DNA of 64,000 bases from Chloroflexota bacterium (GTDB lineage Bacteria > Chloroflexota > Ktedonobacteria > Ktedonobacterales > Ktedonobacteraceae): contig VBHI01000209.1 of the NCBI GenBank assembly GCA_005881495.1, forward strand, positions 1-64,000. Reading direction: 5' to 3'. How positions within the stretch are numbered: the stretch's first letter is position 1; each line of letters opens with the position of its first letter. Both the position numbers and the translations under genes were made by a program. Below, piece after piece: positions 28,501-37,713 of the stretch. The notes under the pieces are model-generated. The model had not been told where the DNA came from. It searched no databases and saw nothing but the letters and a program-made list of their open reading frames with translations.

Positions 28501-30137
28501 ACAGTCTACAACAGGTGATCACTGCGTTCGACAATATACTGAGCGGTGAAGCAGAAAGAGAGTATCGGGAGAAGGCTCTATCAAAGTGGGCTGTTCAAAC
28601 ACTGGATGCTTATGGGCAGTTAGATAAACAATTGCTGATTACAACAAAAGTACAGTTGCAACGCTTAATTGACCAGGAAGTCTACTATTGCAGAATCAAG
28701 GAGATTGAGGAAGTACAGTATGATGGCTGGGTCTACGATTTCGAGGTTGAAACACATCATAACTATGTTGCTGATAACATTGTGTGTCATAATACCGTGC
28801 AACTCATTACGCTATTGCTGCATGATCGCGAAGTACGACAACAAGTGTCAGAACCTGGTCCAGCTTTACTCATCTGCCCAATGTCCATCGTGGGAAACTG
28901 GCACAAAGAGCTGCAGAAATTCGCGCCAACTCTCAAGGACATGGTCCACCATGGCCACGAACGGCTCTCGGGGGAAGCGTTTATACAAGAGGCGCTACGG
29001 CATGACATTGTAATCACCACCTATTCCCTGGCGCTTCGTGATAAAGAGCATCTTTCCTCTATTGATTGGGATTATGTGGTTGTGGACGAGGCGCAGAATA
29101 TCAAAAACGATGCGGCCAAGCAGACCCAGGCAATAAAAAAGCTCAACGCGCAGCATAAAATCGCACTCACCGGCACGCCGGTAGAGAACCGGCTCTCCGA
29201 ACTCTGGTCAATCATGGAATTTCTGAATCCTGGCTATTTAGGTTCCGGCACAGATTTTCGCAAAAATTTTGCTATTCCTATCGAGCGGTACCATGATGCG
29301 AACCGCGCGGAATCGCTCAAACGGTTGATTCAGCCATTTGTGCTGCGTCGCTTGAAGACCGACAAGACAATTATCGCGGACCTGCCTGATAAAATGGAGA
29401 TGAAAGTATTCTGTAACCTCACACAGGAACAGGCAACACTGTATGAGGCCGTGGTGCAGGAAATGCTGGCAAAGATCGAAGAATCGGAGGGTATCGAACG
29501 AAAGGGACTGGTGCTTTCTACCCTGCTAAAACTGAAGCAGGTTTGCAACCACCCTGCCCAGTTTGTTGCTGATGGCAGTTCCTTACCTGGCCGCTCAGGA
29601 AAACTTGCCCGTCTTGAGGAAATGCTCGAAGAGGCCCTGGCAGAAGGTGACAAGGCTTTGATATTCACGCAATTTGCGGAGATGGGTACACTCCTTCGCC
29701 ATCAACTACAGGAAACATTGGGACGCGAGGTGCTTTTTCTCCATGGCGGCACGCCTAAAAAGCAGCGCGATGTCATGGTTCAGCGTTTTCAAGAGGAGCG
29801 TCGTGGGGCGCCACTTTTCATCCTCTCGCTTAAGGCTGGTGGTGTAGGCCTTAACCTGACGGCGGCCAACCATGTATTCCATTTTGATCGCTGGTGGAAC
29901 CCCGCGGTAGAAAATCAAGCGACCGATCGAGCCTTTCGTATCGGGCAAAAAAAGAATGTACAGGTACACAAGTTCGTCTGTGTCGGCACACTGGAAGAGC
30001 GTATCGACCAGATGATAGAGCAGAAGAAGGTGCTTGCTGAAAGCATCGTTGGAAGCGGGGAGAACTGGCTTACCGAGATGTCAACGGCACAGCTCAAAGA
30101 ACTCTTCGCGTTGAGCCGTGAGGCAGTAGGAGAATAA
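25596..30137 (+). CDS. SNF2-family helicase carrying an intein in its Walker A motif
   Basis: The 1513-residue precursor is a bacterial SNF2/Rad54-like ATPase split by an intein. N-terminal extein (1-600) has the SNF2-associated region and KLRPYQLKGGSWLAFLKQFG before DDMGLGK. The intein is residues 601-1066. The C-extein resumes at Thr1067 (TVQLITLL) with ICPMSIVGNW, motif II VVDEAQNIKN, LTGTPVENRLSELW, SLKAGGVGLNLTAANHV and WWNPAVENQATDRAFRIGQ. Spliced length is 1047. The ATPase can bind ATP only after splicing restores GKT. The TTG at 25596 starts MIVLHANWD, the usual SNF2 opening, with GAGG upstream. It translocates on DNA and is paired with a SWIM-domain gene. Confidence 0.95.
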   Translation: MIVLHANWDNLVPGKFHLWAESSSPTGATMRRRGKQAEEQQPQRHPFALPHDPLQEAISELVGSLLSKSVGSSRLRLSLPSTATAPQSSPELMLEKEPIDLKATGFKSWEVATLTLEPGNALDFLLALPNDAPRSIAYGSSLRFWMEAARFAFELIARQAYIPALEETRQDGVSLFRADWQVVLAAEDNERFSVLSKAMPPICWAFLPTSEMKPSVLQSVLLSFLNQTLDAFVRESLSSTSLLATRPGRSKRSNKISLPEQWLQALASDDPVLVATPAELQRFSETLHSWLDQIRPVETNAAFRTCFRLDAPGEDSGKSSDWRISFQLQANDDRSLLVPVEKVWKERSGTLTFLTRKFENPQERLLADLGKASRLFPAIEDSLRTARPVGLKLSTEQAYTFLRESAPLLEQSGFGVLVPPWWQKPSARLGVKLKVQSKADAKTGSGLMGLRNIVDYNWTIAMGDTDLSTEEFESLVNLKVPLIKVRGQWVELRPEEVEAAIAFFEKKHSNGHMSLGEALRIGLGQEASELGLPVMDIEGDGWIKEVLDGLTENAKLTPIKTPSTFRGKLRPYQLKGGSWLAFLKQFGFGACLADDMGLGKCSSAAALIVMNGMLQKAEDIWKHYAGEAAFDGEGYWAEPTEQLLTNSIDGMTGQIVQASIKRLYRQHLSKPLRTVRLEDGSSVTITYPHKLLTDKGWTNDLHLGDYVCVPAKLIWDGKPEDPDLVKFLAWQISEGYEPKCAARVSITQKDVSVLEELQHCIQRLSKKYGINIYRPSIHSYNDRAPYLMVCSAVYRRFVEARGYEWGKLSREKSIPDFIMQADLESVRIFLSNFFEAEASVVSSMRSIEISTASPLLIQQLSYLLRRFGIWMRISTKQKRATNGSGIFRLYQFGVLGGNAARKFCQEIGFAGSEKQRRLEKICELVSNTNVEGIPASEIMAHTVAATRLPARHFGIGTVYINGSQQFSPNSLQQVITAFDNILSGEAEREYREKALSKWAVQTLDAYGQLDKQLLITTKVQLQRLIDQEVYYCRIKEIEEVQYDGWVYDFEVETHHNYVADNIVCHNTVQLITLLLHDREVRQQVSEPGPALLICPMSIVGNWHKELQKFAPTLKDMVHHGHERLSGEAFIQEALRHDIVITTYSLALRDKEHLSSIDWDYVVVDEAQNIKNDAAKQTQAIKKLNAQHKIALTGTPVENRLSELWSIMEFLNPGYLGSGTDFRKNFAIPIERYHDANRAESLKRLIQPFVLRRLKTDKTIIADLPDKMEMKVFCNLTQEQATLYEAVVQEMLAKIEESEGIERKGLVLSTLLKLKQVCNHPAQFVADGSSLPGRSGKLARLEEMLEEALAEGDKALIFTQFAEMGTLLRHQLQETLGREVLFLHGGTPKKQRDVMVQRFQEERRGAPLFILSLKAGGVGLNLTAANHVFHFDRWWNPAVENQATDRAFRIGQKKNVQVHKFVCVGTLEERIDQMIEQKKVLAESIVGSGENWLTEMSTAQLKELFALSREAVGE
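27396..28793 (+). mobile_element. Intein (466 residues) with degenerate LAGLIDADG endonuclease
   Basis: The element begins with Cys601 after GLGK and ends in His-Asn (VADNIVCHN) before extein Thr1067, the hallmarks of protein splicing. Block B is TITYPHKLLTD (T-x-x-H) at about residue 687. Blocks F/G are YDGWVYDFEVETHHNYVADNIVCHN. The central part holds two LAGLIDADG-type helices, LVKFLAWQISEGYE (about 723) and VRIFLSNFFEAEASV (about 826), with Glu where the catalytic Asp usually lies. SNF2 proteins are known intein hosts (Deinococcus radiodurans has one). Splicing looks possible; homing endonuclease activity is uncertain. Confidence 0.93.
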
Positions 30138-30140
30138 ACC

Positions 30141-31034
30141 ATGGGACGATGGGGAGACGGAGGCTACTGGGATTATTACGAGCCGTCGCGGCCAAGAAGA
30201 GTTGAAGGTGGTATCAAGACCAAAAGCGAGCGCGGCGAGATTGGCGAAACCTGGTGGTCCAAACGCTGGATAAAAGTGTTAGAGTCCTTCAGCATGGGAA
30301 CGCGGCTGACGCGAGGTCGCTCCTATGCGCGCCAGGGGCAGGTAATCTCGATTGACATTGAACCCGGTCTTGTCAAGGCCAAAGTTCAGGGATCACAGCC
30401 CAGGCCGTACAACGTCAAGATACGTTTGGAGCCCCTTTCAGACCAGGATTGGGACAAGGTCACAGATGCCATGGCTTCCCAGGCGATATTCGCGGCAAAA
30501 CTACTGGCAGGTGAGATGCCTAATACTATAGAGGAAGCCTTTGCGTCAGTGCACGTCTCGCTTTTCCCCACTGCTCTCAGGGAATTGAATACTGATTGCT
30601 CCTGTCCTGACTGGGCAAATCCTTGCAAGCATATCGCCGCCGTCTATTACCTGTTAGCCGAGCGTTTCGACGAGGATCCATTCCTGATTTTCAAATTGCG
30701 CGGACGAACGAAGGAACAAATCATCGCAGTACTGAGAGACAAACGCGCTGCGACATTCCCGGTGGAAGATACTTCAGTGGGTGCTGAGACTGCCTCTGCT
30801 GAGGAAGAAAACCACATATCTCTCGAAGAACATCTAGAAACATTCTGGCAGGCAGGTGAAGCAATAGAGTCCTTTACAGTAAACCTCTCTACCCCTAGGA
30901 TTGACAAGGCAATTCTCAAAAGACTAGGTACCGCCCCTTTCACAATTGGAGATATGAATGTTGCTTCCTTGTTAGCAAAGGCATACAGCGCGGTAGATGC
31001 TGCCGTCTCAAAGAAGATGACGGAGGAGGAATAG
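30141..31034 (+). CDS. SWIM zinc-finger protein partner of the SNF2 helicase
   Basis: A 297-residue protein starting three bases after the SNF2 stop, so one transcript. The SWIM motif CSCPDWANPCKH (C-x-C-x-n-C-x-H, about residue 152) follows a basic DNA-contact region (ETWWSKRWIKVLESFSMGTRLTRGRSYARQG). The C-terminal third is acidic and low in pattern. SWIM proteins of this type sit beside SNF2 helicases in many bacteria and are presumed to bind DNA or protein for them. SD is not obvious, consistent with translational coupling. Confidence 0.9.
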   Translation: MGRWGDGGYWDYYEPSRPRRVEGGIKTKSERGEIGETWWSKRWIKVLESFSMGTRLTRGRSYARQGQVISIDIEPGLVKAKVQGSQPRPYNVKIRLEPLSDQDWDKVTDAMASQAIFAAKLLAGEMPNTIEEAFASVHVSLFPTALRELNTDCSCPDWANPCKHIAAVYYLLAERFDEDPFLIFKLRGRTKEQIIAVLRDKRAATFPVEDTSVGAETASAEEENHISLEEHLETFWQAGEAIESFTVNLSTPRIDKAILKRLGTAPFTIGDMNVASLLAKAYSAVDAAVSKKMTEEE

Positions 31035-31159
31035 CCCAGGAAGGGAAAATAGTGCGTTTGCAAATTTGTAATTTCGTCCCCAGGATAGTATTCTGGAAGT
31101 AGTATGTAAGATTGGTATTTTTTCATCAAAATAGTAGCACTTTGTTGAGGTAAATTCAC

Positions 31160-32485
31160 GTGAGTACCAACAATGAAAAAGCAGCGGGGGTTATCTCCGA
31201 GCAACAACAAAGCAGGCTCGTCGCATCAAAACTCAAAGCGCAGCAAGCGTGGCAGCGGCTGTGGATGCGCATGCAGAGTATCACACCCAGCGGCCTTATG
31301 CGCTTCTTACTCGTTGTTATCGCGCTGGCTGGTCTTGTCTGGTTGATTGCGAGCGCTTTCCAGTCGCTCGCCACGTTCGTGATCGGCATCATGATCGCCT
31401 ATGTCACGCTGCCCGTGGTCAACTGGCTGGATCGCTTCCTGCCGCGGGGGCTAGCCGTGCTGCTGGTCATCCTCGGCGAAATCGCCCTCGTCGGGCTGTT
31501 TTTCGCCATACTCATCCCCGCTGTGGTCCAGGAGGTCCTGCGTTTTCTGCAAACTCTGCCCAACACCGATCAATTACGTGCGTATTTCACCCATCTCGAC
31601 CAACAGGCGAAGGGATGGCCGGAGCCGGTCCGTGTGTTCTTGCGTGGGTGGCTGCAGCAGACCACCACCAACCTTCAGCACAACTTCACGAAATATGTGA
31701 TGGATTTCTTCGGTGTTGTGGTCAGAAGTATCCTTAGCCTGCTGAGCGCCTTCAGTTTCTTGCTGGGCCTGCTGGTTATCCCGACCTGGATTTTCGCCGT
31801 GCTCAATAATCAACGCAATGGTGTACGAGCCGTGGATCGTATCCTGCCCGACTGGCTGCGACCCGATTTCTGGGCCGTGGCGCGTATTCTTGACCGCACC
31901 TTCCGGGTGTACTTTCGTGAGCTGGTCGTCATGGCAACAGCGGTCGGCCTTGTCACCTACCTCGGGCTGATCCTGTTGCAGCGACTGGGCGTGCAGGGCA
32001 TCCCGTTCCCGCTCCTGCTGGCCATGCTGGTAGGCTTCACCGACTTCATCCCGTCGATCGGGACGCTTCTGGGCACCATTCCCGCGGTGCTCTTTGGCCT
32101 GACCTCCTCCTGGCAGACGGCGCTAGCGATCCTTGTGCTTTACGTGGCGATTCATTTCCTTCGCAACTGGCTGCTGGCGCCGCTGTTCGCGGGCAACAGT
32201 GTGAAGATCCACCCGGTCATCCTGGTGGTGATCCTGGTCGTCGCCAGCCAGTTCGGGCTGATCTGGCTATTTCTGGGGGCGCCCCTGGCACAGGTTGTGT
32301 ATGACCTGTACCGCTATACCTACGGGCGCTTGAGCGACCCGCCACGTCCTGCAGGCGTCCTGCCCGATGAGGCAGTCCCGACGACACGTGAGCGCTCGCG
32401 GGCGGGCAAGCGAACGATAGTGCCTATCCCGCAGCGCACGCCCTCCCAGGACACAGCGCCGCTCACGCCAGAAAAGGCGAGTTGA
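31160..32485 (+). CDS. AI-2E family (PerM-like) membrane transporter
   Basis: A 441-residue membrane protein with about seven to eight helices. The family layout is visible: an N-terminal pair of helices (GLMRFLLVVIALAGLVWLIA), a long periplasmic stretch and the C-terminal pore-like block FPLLLAMLVGFTDFIPSIGTLLGTIPAVL followed by LLAPLFAGNSVKIHPVILVV. The last 60 residues are a Pro/Arg-rich tail. Substrate unknown; proteins of this family export small molecules or act as Na+/H+ antiporters. GTG start at 31160 behind TTGAGG. It is followed after 60 bases by an SPFH gene. Confidence 0.85.
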   Translation: MSTNNEKAAGVISEQQQSRLVASKLKAQQAWQRLWMRMQSITPSGLMRFLLVVIALAGLVWLIASAFQSLATFVIGIMIAYVTLPVVNWLDRFLPRGLAVLLVILGEIALVGLFFAILIPAVVQEVLRFLQTLPNTDQLRAYFTHLDQQAKGWPEPVRVFLRGWLQQTTTNLQHNFTKYVMDFFGVVVRSILSLLSAFSFLLGLLVIPTWIFAVLNNQRNGVRAVDRILPDWLRPDFWAVARILDRTFRVYFRELVVMATAVGLVTYLGLILLQRLGVQGIPFPLLLAMLVGFTDFIPSIGTLLGTIPAVLFGLTSSWQTALAILVLYVAIHFLRNWLLAPLFAGNSVKIHPVILVVILVVASQFGLIWLFLGAPLAQVVYDLYRYTYGRLSDPPRPAGVLPDEAVPTTRERSRAGKRTIVPIPQRTPSQDTAPLTPEKAS

Positions 32486-32545
32486 GGAATACAGCGAATT
32501 GATCAGTTTTATATTATTTAATACTATTACAGGAGGGAGTTTCCT

Positions 32546-33775
32546 ATGGCTGTCGACCAGTCAAGAGGTGCAATCGCACCTGATTATACGCAGCTGACCT
32601 CGGTGCGTGTCCCGTTGGACCAGGCTGCCGATGCCTTTGTCACCCAGGATGCCAGTGGACGCACGCCGATTGTCGTGCTCACCCAGCGACAGAACCGCAT
32701 CAGCAATATCCCCTTCCTGATCGGGGTGGTCATCCTGGTAGGTGGTATTCTGTGGGGCGTTCTGGCAGGCAATCCCTTGCTGACCAGTGCGGCCATACCG
32801 CTGAGCCTGGTCTTCTTTGTGCTGGCCATCTTCCGCAGTTTCCTGGTGCGTATCCCGGAAGGAGCGTACGGGCTGCTGCAACGCCAGGGGAAGTACCTGC
32901 GCACGATTGAGAGTGGGACGCAGATACTCCCCCCATGGATCGTGGTCTCCCACCTCGTAACGCGGCGTATCATCCCCTTTGATGTGCCGGTCAATGAAGC
33001 GCCAACGCAGGATAATGTGCGTTCGAGCGTGCAGGCGCTGGTGACGTTTACGATCAGCGATCCCTACCGTTTTGTCTACAGCGTCTCGGCGAGCGACTTT
33101 GACCAGGTATTCCAGGCGGCCTGCCAGAACACCATGCGCGCGATGGTGCGCCAGATCAGCTCCGATGAGGTCAACAACTTGACGCGGCAAGACACCGCTG
33201 AGCTGCGCGAGGTATTGAGTAACGCCAGCGAGCCGTACGGCGTGAAGATCATGAAGGTGAACATCATCTACGCACAGCCCCCGGTGGACTTTGTGCGTTC
33301 GCAGGAGGCGCGGCAGCTGGCCATGTTGCAGCAGGTAGAGCAAGCCGAGCAGCAGGCGCTGACCCAGCGCAAGCAAACCGATGCGGAGGCGCTTGCGCGG
33401 CAGGCGGTGATCGCGCGAGTAGAGCGAGAGCGCGAAGAACTGCAACTGCAAATCCAACAGGCTGAGATGCGCAAGCACGTGACCGAACTAGAGGCCGAAG
33501 TGGAGGAACTGCGGCTGGCGAAATTGCAGGAACGGTTGCAAAAGTACCGGCAAGCAGCTGAGTGGGAATGGGCAGGCGAGCAACTCGGCGTCGCGCGCGG
33601 CCTGGCCAGCAATACGCACGCGGTGGTGCAAGTGGGCAGTGGTGGGGCGACCGACATCGCGCATGCGTTCTTGCTGAAGGATATTTTGCAGGAGAAGGAT
33701 ACGCAGGACAATACTCGCACGGCGACGCCCACACGGAAAACGTCACCGAAAAGCCAGCAGACAAATGAGAGTTGA
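32546..33775 (+). CDS. SPFH/Band 7 domain membrane protein
   Basis: A 409-residue protein with two adjacent hydrophobic helices at about residues 55-95 (NIPFLIGVVILVGGILWGVLAG and SLVFFVLAIFRSFLV), the Band 7 domain (RIPEGAYGLLQRQGKYLRTI to SSDEVNNLTRQDTAELREVL) and a long coiled coil rich in Gln, Glu, Ala and Arg (about 265-350) ending in a Ser/Thr/Lys tail. SPFH proteins form membrane-attached ring scaffolds. AGGAGGG precedes the ATG. Its pairing with an AI-2E-type transporter may mean it organises that protein in the membrane. Confidence 0.88.
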   Translation: MAVDQSRGAIAPDYTQLTSVRVPLDQAADAFVTQDASGRTPIVVLTQRQNRISNIPFLIGVVILVGGILWGVLAGNPLLTSAAIPLSLVFFVLAIFRSFLVRIPEGAYGLLQRQGKYLRTIESGTQILPPWIVVSHLVTRRIIPFDVPVNEAPTQDNVRSSVQALVTFTISDPYRFVYSVSASDFDQVFQAACQNTMRAMVRQISSDEVNNLTRQDTAELREVLSNASEPYGVKIMKVNIIYAQPPVDFVRSQEARQLAMLQQVEQAEQQALTQRKQTDAEALARQAVIARVEREREELQLQIQQAEMRKHVTELEAEVEELRLAKLQERLQKYRQAAEWEWAGEQLGVARGLASNTHAVVQVGSGGATDIAHAFLLKDILQEKDTQDNTRTATPTRKTSPKSQQTNES

Positions 33776-33796
33776 TATTCTCATGGGGAAAAACAG

Positions 33797-36553
33797 TTAC
33801 CTGCGTTCAGGCAGCTTATGATATCCCGTTGGTGCGCGTAAATATCCCGTGTGCGAAACCTCTTCTACATCCCTTCCGTTCTCCCGCAAGCCCTGCTGCT
33901 GTATCAATAGAGCCACCAGTCCTGTCCAGCCAGTCTGGTGGCTGGCACCGAGTCCCGTGCCATGCTCTCCATGGAAGAATTCGTGGAACAATAGATGATC
34001 ACGCCAGTGGGGATCATGCTGCAGAAGTTCGTAGGTGCCATTGAAGGGACGGCGCCCGGCATCGTCGCGTAGAAAGAGGCGGATCAGTCGTTGTGATAGT
34101 TCGTTGGCAATCTCCATCAGATTCAAGAACTGGCCTGATCCGGTAGGGCACTCGACCAGAAAGTCATCGCCATAGTAGTAATAGAACTTTTGCAAAGACT
34201 CGATGAGCAGATAGTTGATGGGGAACCAGATTGGGCCGCGCCAGTTCGAATTACCACCGAAAAGTCCCGTACGCGATTCCGCCGGCTCGTAGCGCACAGT
34301 ATGCGCAACACCGTCGGTATGAAGGATGTAGGGTTGGTCAGCATGATGCTTGCTTAGGGAGCGGATACCGTAATCGCTCAAGAACTCATCGGGGTTGAGC
34401 ATGTGCTTCAGCAAGCATTTCAGTCGATGTCCACGAACCAGCGCCAGCATACGACGTTCGCCACTGTTGGGCAGTTGCCAATGAGAGACGAGGCGCGTGA
34501 GGTCGGGGCGGTAACGTAGAAACCATTCAAGATGTCCTTTGAACCTGGGTAAGGCTTCGAGCACTCGTGGTTCGATTGCCTCCACCGCACACAGGGGAAT
34601 TAATCCGACGAGTGAGCGGATTTTGAGCGGGAAATGGGAGTCGTCAGGCAGGTGGAGCACGTCGTAAAAGAATTCATCCTCCTTGTCCCAGAGCCGGATT
34701 CCCTCGTCGGCAATATTATTCATCGCAGCGGCAATGGCAAGAAAATGCTCGAAAAATTTCAGGGCAATATCCTCGTAAACAGGATTGGTGAGCGCCAGTT
34801 CCAGCGCGATAGTCATCATATTCAAGCAATACATACCCATCCAACTGGTGCCATCGCACTGTTCGAGATAACCGCCCGTGGGCAAAGGAGCGCTGCGATC
34901 AAAGACGCCGATATTGTCCAGCCCAAGAAAACCTCCTTGAAAGACGTTATTGCCTTCTGAGTCCTTGCGATTGACCCACCACGTAAAGTTGATCAGCAGC
35001 TTGTGGAATACGCTCTCTAAAAACATGCGGTCTGCGTAGCCATTCTGCTCCTGGTCAATCTTATAGACGCGCCATGCCGCCCAGGCAAGAACAGGTGGAT
35101 TAGCGTCGTCAAAGGCCCACTCGTAGGCGGGAAGCTGTCCATTGGCGTGCATGTACCACTCCCGCAGCAACAGGTCTAGCTGGCTTTTGGCGAAGTCGCT
35201 ATCCAGCAGCACCAGCGGCAGGCAGTGGAAGGCCAGGTCCCAGGCGGCATACCAGGGATACTCCCATTTATCCGGCATGGACATTACGCGCTCATTATAC
35301 AGGTGTTGCCAATCGCGATTGCGCCCGTTCTTCCGTTGTGACGGTGGAGTGGGCTGCGCGGGATCGCCCTGCAGCCACTGCTCAACAATATAGTGGTAGA
35401 ACTGTTTGCTCCAGAGCATTCCTGCCAGCGCTTGACGCTGCACCTGCCGCTGATCGTCGTCCAGGCCGGCTGGCTGGAGCGCGGCGTAGTACTCGTCGGC
35501 TTCCTGCTTGCGAGCAGCAAAGATTGCATCGAAGTCTCTGAAAGGCAAATCAGCAGAACTGGCCTGGAAAATCGCCACGTTGGTGAACCGCAGCCGTAGG
35601 GTGGTCGTTGCTCCAGAAGCCAACGTTCGTGTGTAGAGCGCAGCAGCCTTCGTTCCTTTTTTCTCCGGATTGATTGCTTCATGCCTCCCATGAACAAGAT
35701 AGTCATCGAAGGCATCTTTGACGTAGGGCTTAGGATTTGGAGTGCCATATAGTTTTTGGAAATTGGTATCATTGTTGGTGAAAAGGAGATCATCAGCATC
35801 CTCGCAAGAGAGAATGTAGCTTCCCAGTAAAGGGTGCATCGCCACAATACAACGTTGATTGGCAAGGTTTGTCTGCTCATCTCCCTGCTGTGTTAAAAAA
35901 GGTCGGCTGTCATCCCGACCCCAGGACCACGTATTGCGAAACCAGAGCGTGGGCAGAATATGCAAAGTTGCCGCTTCTGGCCCACGATTGACGACGTTGA
36001 TGCGCACCAGAATGTCCTCGGGTTGATCCTTGGCGTATTCCACAAACATGTCGAAATAGCGGTCACCGGCGAAGATGCCGCTGTCCAGTAGCTCGAACTC
36101 GGCTACGTCTCGGCCGCGTCGTGCATTCTCATCAAGCAATTGCTGATAAGGAAAAGCCGCCTGGGGATATTTGTAGAGCATGGACATATAACTGTGGCTC
36201 GGTGTGTTATCCAGGTAGAAGTAGCACTCCTTCACATCCTCGCCATGATTGCCCTGTGGCCCTGTTAAGCCAAACAGGCGTTCCTTCAGAATAGCATCGC
36301 GTTCATTCCAGAGTGCCAGGGCAAAGCACAACCGTCCCTTGTCATCGCTAATACCGGCAAGGCCATCCTCATTCCAGCGATACGCCCGTGAGCGGGCGGC
36401 CTCATGCGGGAAATAGTCCCAGGCGCAGCCATCGTGACTGTAATCCTCCCGTACCGTGCCCCAGGCGCGTTCACTCACATAGGGGCCCCAGCGCCGCCAG
36501 GCGGCGCCATCAGTGATCAGGCGCTCCTGTTCTTTGCTAATACGTGCTTGCAT
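33797..36553 (-). CDS. GH63-like / MGH1-type glucosidase
   Basis: A 918-residue protein of the bacterial glucosidase group related to GH63: an N-terminal beta domain ([41 protein letters not shown]) and an (alpha/alpha)6 barrel with [65 protein letters not shown] and [18 protein letters not shown]. The Asp and Glu residues typical of inverting GH63 enzymes lie in AAWDLAF and near EWAFDD. It likely hydrolyses an alpha-glucosidic or mannosylglycerate-type substrate in the cytoplasm. AAAGGAG precedes the ATG at 36553; a GTG two codons upstream is less likely. Confidence 0.85.
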   Translation of the reverse strand: MQARISKEQERLITDGAAWRRWGPYVSERAWGTVREDYSHDGCAWDYFPHEAARSRAYRWNEDGLAGISDDKGRLCFALALWNERDAILKERLFGLTGPQGNHGEDVKECYFYLDNTPSHSYMSMLYKYPQAAFPYQQLLDENARRGRDVAEFELLDSGIFAGDRYFDMFVEYAKDQPEDILVRINVVNRGPEAATLHILPTLWFRNTWSWGRDDSRPFLTQQGDEQTNLANQRCIVAMHPLLGSYILSCEDADDLLFTNNDTNFQKLYGTPNPKPYVKDAFDDYLVHGRHEAINPEKKGTKAAALYTRTLASGATTTLRLRFTNVAIFQASSADLPFRDFDAIFAARKQEADEYYAALQPAGLDDDQRQVQRQALAGMLWSKQFYHYIVEQWLQGDPAQPTPPSQRKNGRNRDWQHLYNERVMSMPDKWEYPWYAAWDLAFHCLPLVLLDSDFAKSQLDLLLREWYMHANGQLPAYEWAFDDANPPVLAWAAWRVYKIDQEQNGYADRMFLESVFHKLLINFTWWVNRKDSEGNNVFQGGFLGLDNIGVFDRSAPLPTGGYLEQCDGTSWMGMYCLNMMTIALELALTNPVYEDIALKFFEHFLAIAAAMNNIADEGIRLWDKEDEFFYDVLHLPDDSHFPLKIRSLVGLIPLCAVEAIEPRVLEALPRFKGHLEWFLRYRPDLTRLVSHWQLPNSGERRMLALVRGHRLKCLLKHMLNPDEFLSDYGIRSLSKHHADQPYILHTDGVAHTVRYEPAESRTGLFGGNSNWRGPIWFPINYLLIESLQKFYYYYGDDFLVECPTGSGQFLNLMEIANELSQRLIRLFLRDDAGRRPFNGTYELLQHDPHWRDHLLFHEFFHGEHGTGLGASHQTGWTGLVALLIQQQGLRENGRDVEEVSHTGYLRAPTGYHKLPERR

Positions 36554-36865
36554 GAGCACTCCTTTTCTTCACAACAACAAGTCTGCCAATGCTTCCCTAT
36601 TATATATCCAGAAAACTACAAGGGCTCACTTCCCCAGACCAACGTCCCTCTATAATAGAGCGTCACTCTACTTGAGAGCGTGAACGAAGTATCAGAACCG
36701 ATATAAGAGTAGTCGTCATCTGCTCTGCATGGGTATACGCATGTATTTACAGTTTTTAGCGGGTCATATTTTTTCTACTCCAAAACCGTACCATAGGTAT
36801 TGTCTTAGCGCAGTTATTGAAATCACTGGTGAAGGGTGAACAATTTCACCTAGGAGGGAGGTAAT
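36554..36865. other. Divergent promoter region, GH63 gene and HD gene
   Basis: A 312-base region with no gene I can support. Close to the HD gene a short hairpin GGTGAA-CAAT-TTCACC (36835-36850) sits directly before its ribosome site (AGGAGGGAGG); a second GGTGAA copy at 36828 could compete for the same partner. It could tune translation. Confidence 0.4.
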
Positions 36866-37537
36866 ATGGAGGCGTTGGAGGGAACCTGTCAATTGTATAA
36901 TGATTGTGCGTGCAGAAATAAAAAGAATGAATATATTCGTTTGCGAAAAGGTGTCAATATGGATGAACACATAGACTATGAAAACATCTTTACCCCACAG
37001 GGTATGCTTGGGCAAGTTTCCAAAAAGCCCAACCTCGACTTCCTCATGAATATCTTTAACATCCCCAGGGTGTATAGCGTCTCGGGTTTTGGCACGTGGA
37101 ATGTGGGGCAGCACACCATGGCGGTTGCTTTCCTGGCGCTTTACTGGTCTGCGTTTAACGTCTATCCGCAGGAGAAACGCGACCGGCTCGTCACCCTGGC
37201 GTTAGTGCATGATGCGCATGAAGCGGTCATCGGGGATATCTTGCCCTTTTTCAAGACCGCGGCTGTGAAGGAGGCTATCGAGTCCATCCAAAACGACATC
37301 CTGAGCGCTTTCTCGATTGAAGAAGACCAGACTCTGCACGATGAACTGAAGCTGCTGGATATGATGGGTTTTCTCTACGAGATCAGCCAATCCTCACCGA
37401 GGGGTATAGATCCCTCGAAGCGCAAACTGATCAAGCAGATGCATGCCCGGCAGGAAGCGGATATTCTTGCGTATAGTGTGAAGGCGAACATTGACCAGAA
37501 AAAAGTGAGGGAATTCCTTAAGCAGATGAAGCTCTAG
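36866..37537 (+). CDS. HD-domain phosphohydrolase (YfbR-like)
   Basis: A 223-residue protein with an HD domain: VGQHTMAVAFLALYW supplies the first His, LVHDAHEAVIGDILPFFK the His-Asp pair and HEAVIGD, and LLDMMGFLYE the distal Asp, as in YfbR-type 5'-nucleotidases. It likely hydrolyses a deoxynucleoside 5'-monophosphate or related phosphate with a divalent metal. A strong AGGAGGGAGGT site is seven bases before the ATG at 36866; Met32 is an alternative start. The first 31 residues are not conserved-looking. Confidence 0.82.
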   Translation: MEALEGTCQLYNDCACRNKKNEYIRLRKGVNMDEHIDYENIFTPQGMLGQVSKKPNLDFLMNIFNIPRVYSVSGFGTWNVGQHTMAVAFLALYWSAFNVYPQEKRDRLVTLALVHDAHEAVIGDILPFFKTAAVKEAIESIQNDILSAFSIEEDQTLHDELKLLDMMGFLYEISQSSPRGIDPSKRKLIKQMHARQEADILAYSVKANIDQKKVREFLKQMKL

Positions 37538-37713
37538 AAAGCATGCGTGAGAAAGCATGCGTGAGAAATCACGGATTTGTTAACCCTTTGTGAGAGTTTC
37601 CTTGTCATATGTGAAGGTATTGTGATATCTTTGGTAAATAATCTGTGCAGGTGGAATTCAATTGCTGAGATCAATACCTGGTGTCCTAAGTGCTTGCCGA
37701 GGAGGGAACAACT

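Noticed and set aside
32561..33478. A 305-codon frame on the - strand opposite the SPFH gene
   Set aside because: His/Leu-rich shadow of a G+C-rich gene; no domain.
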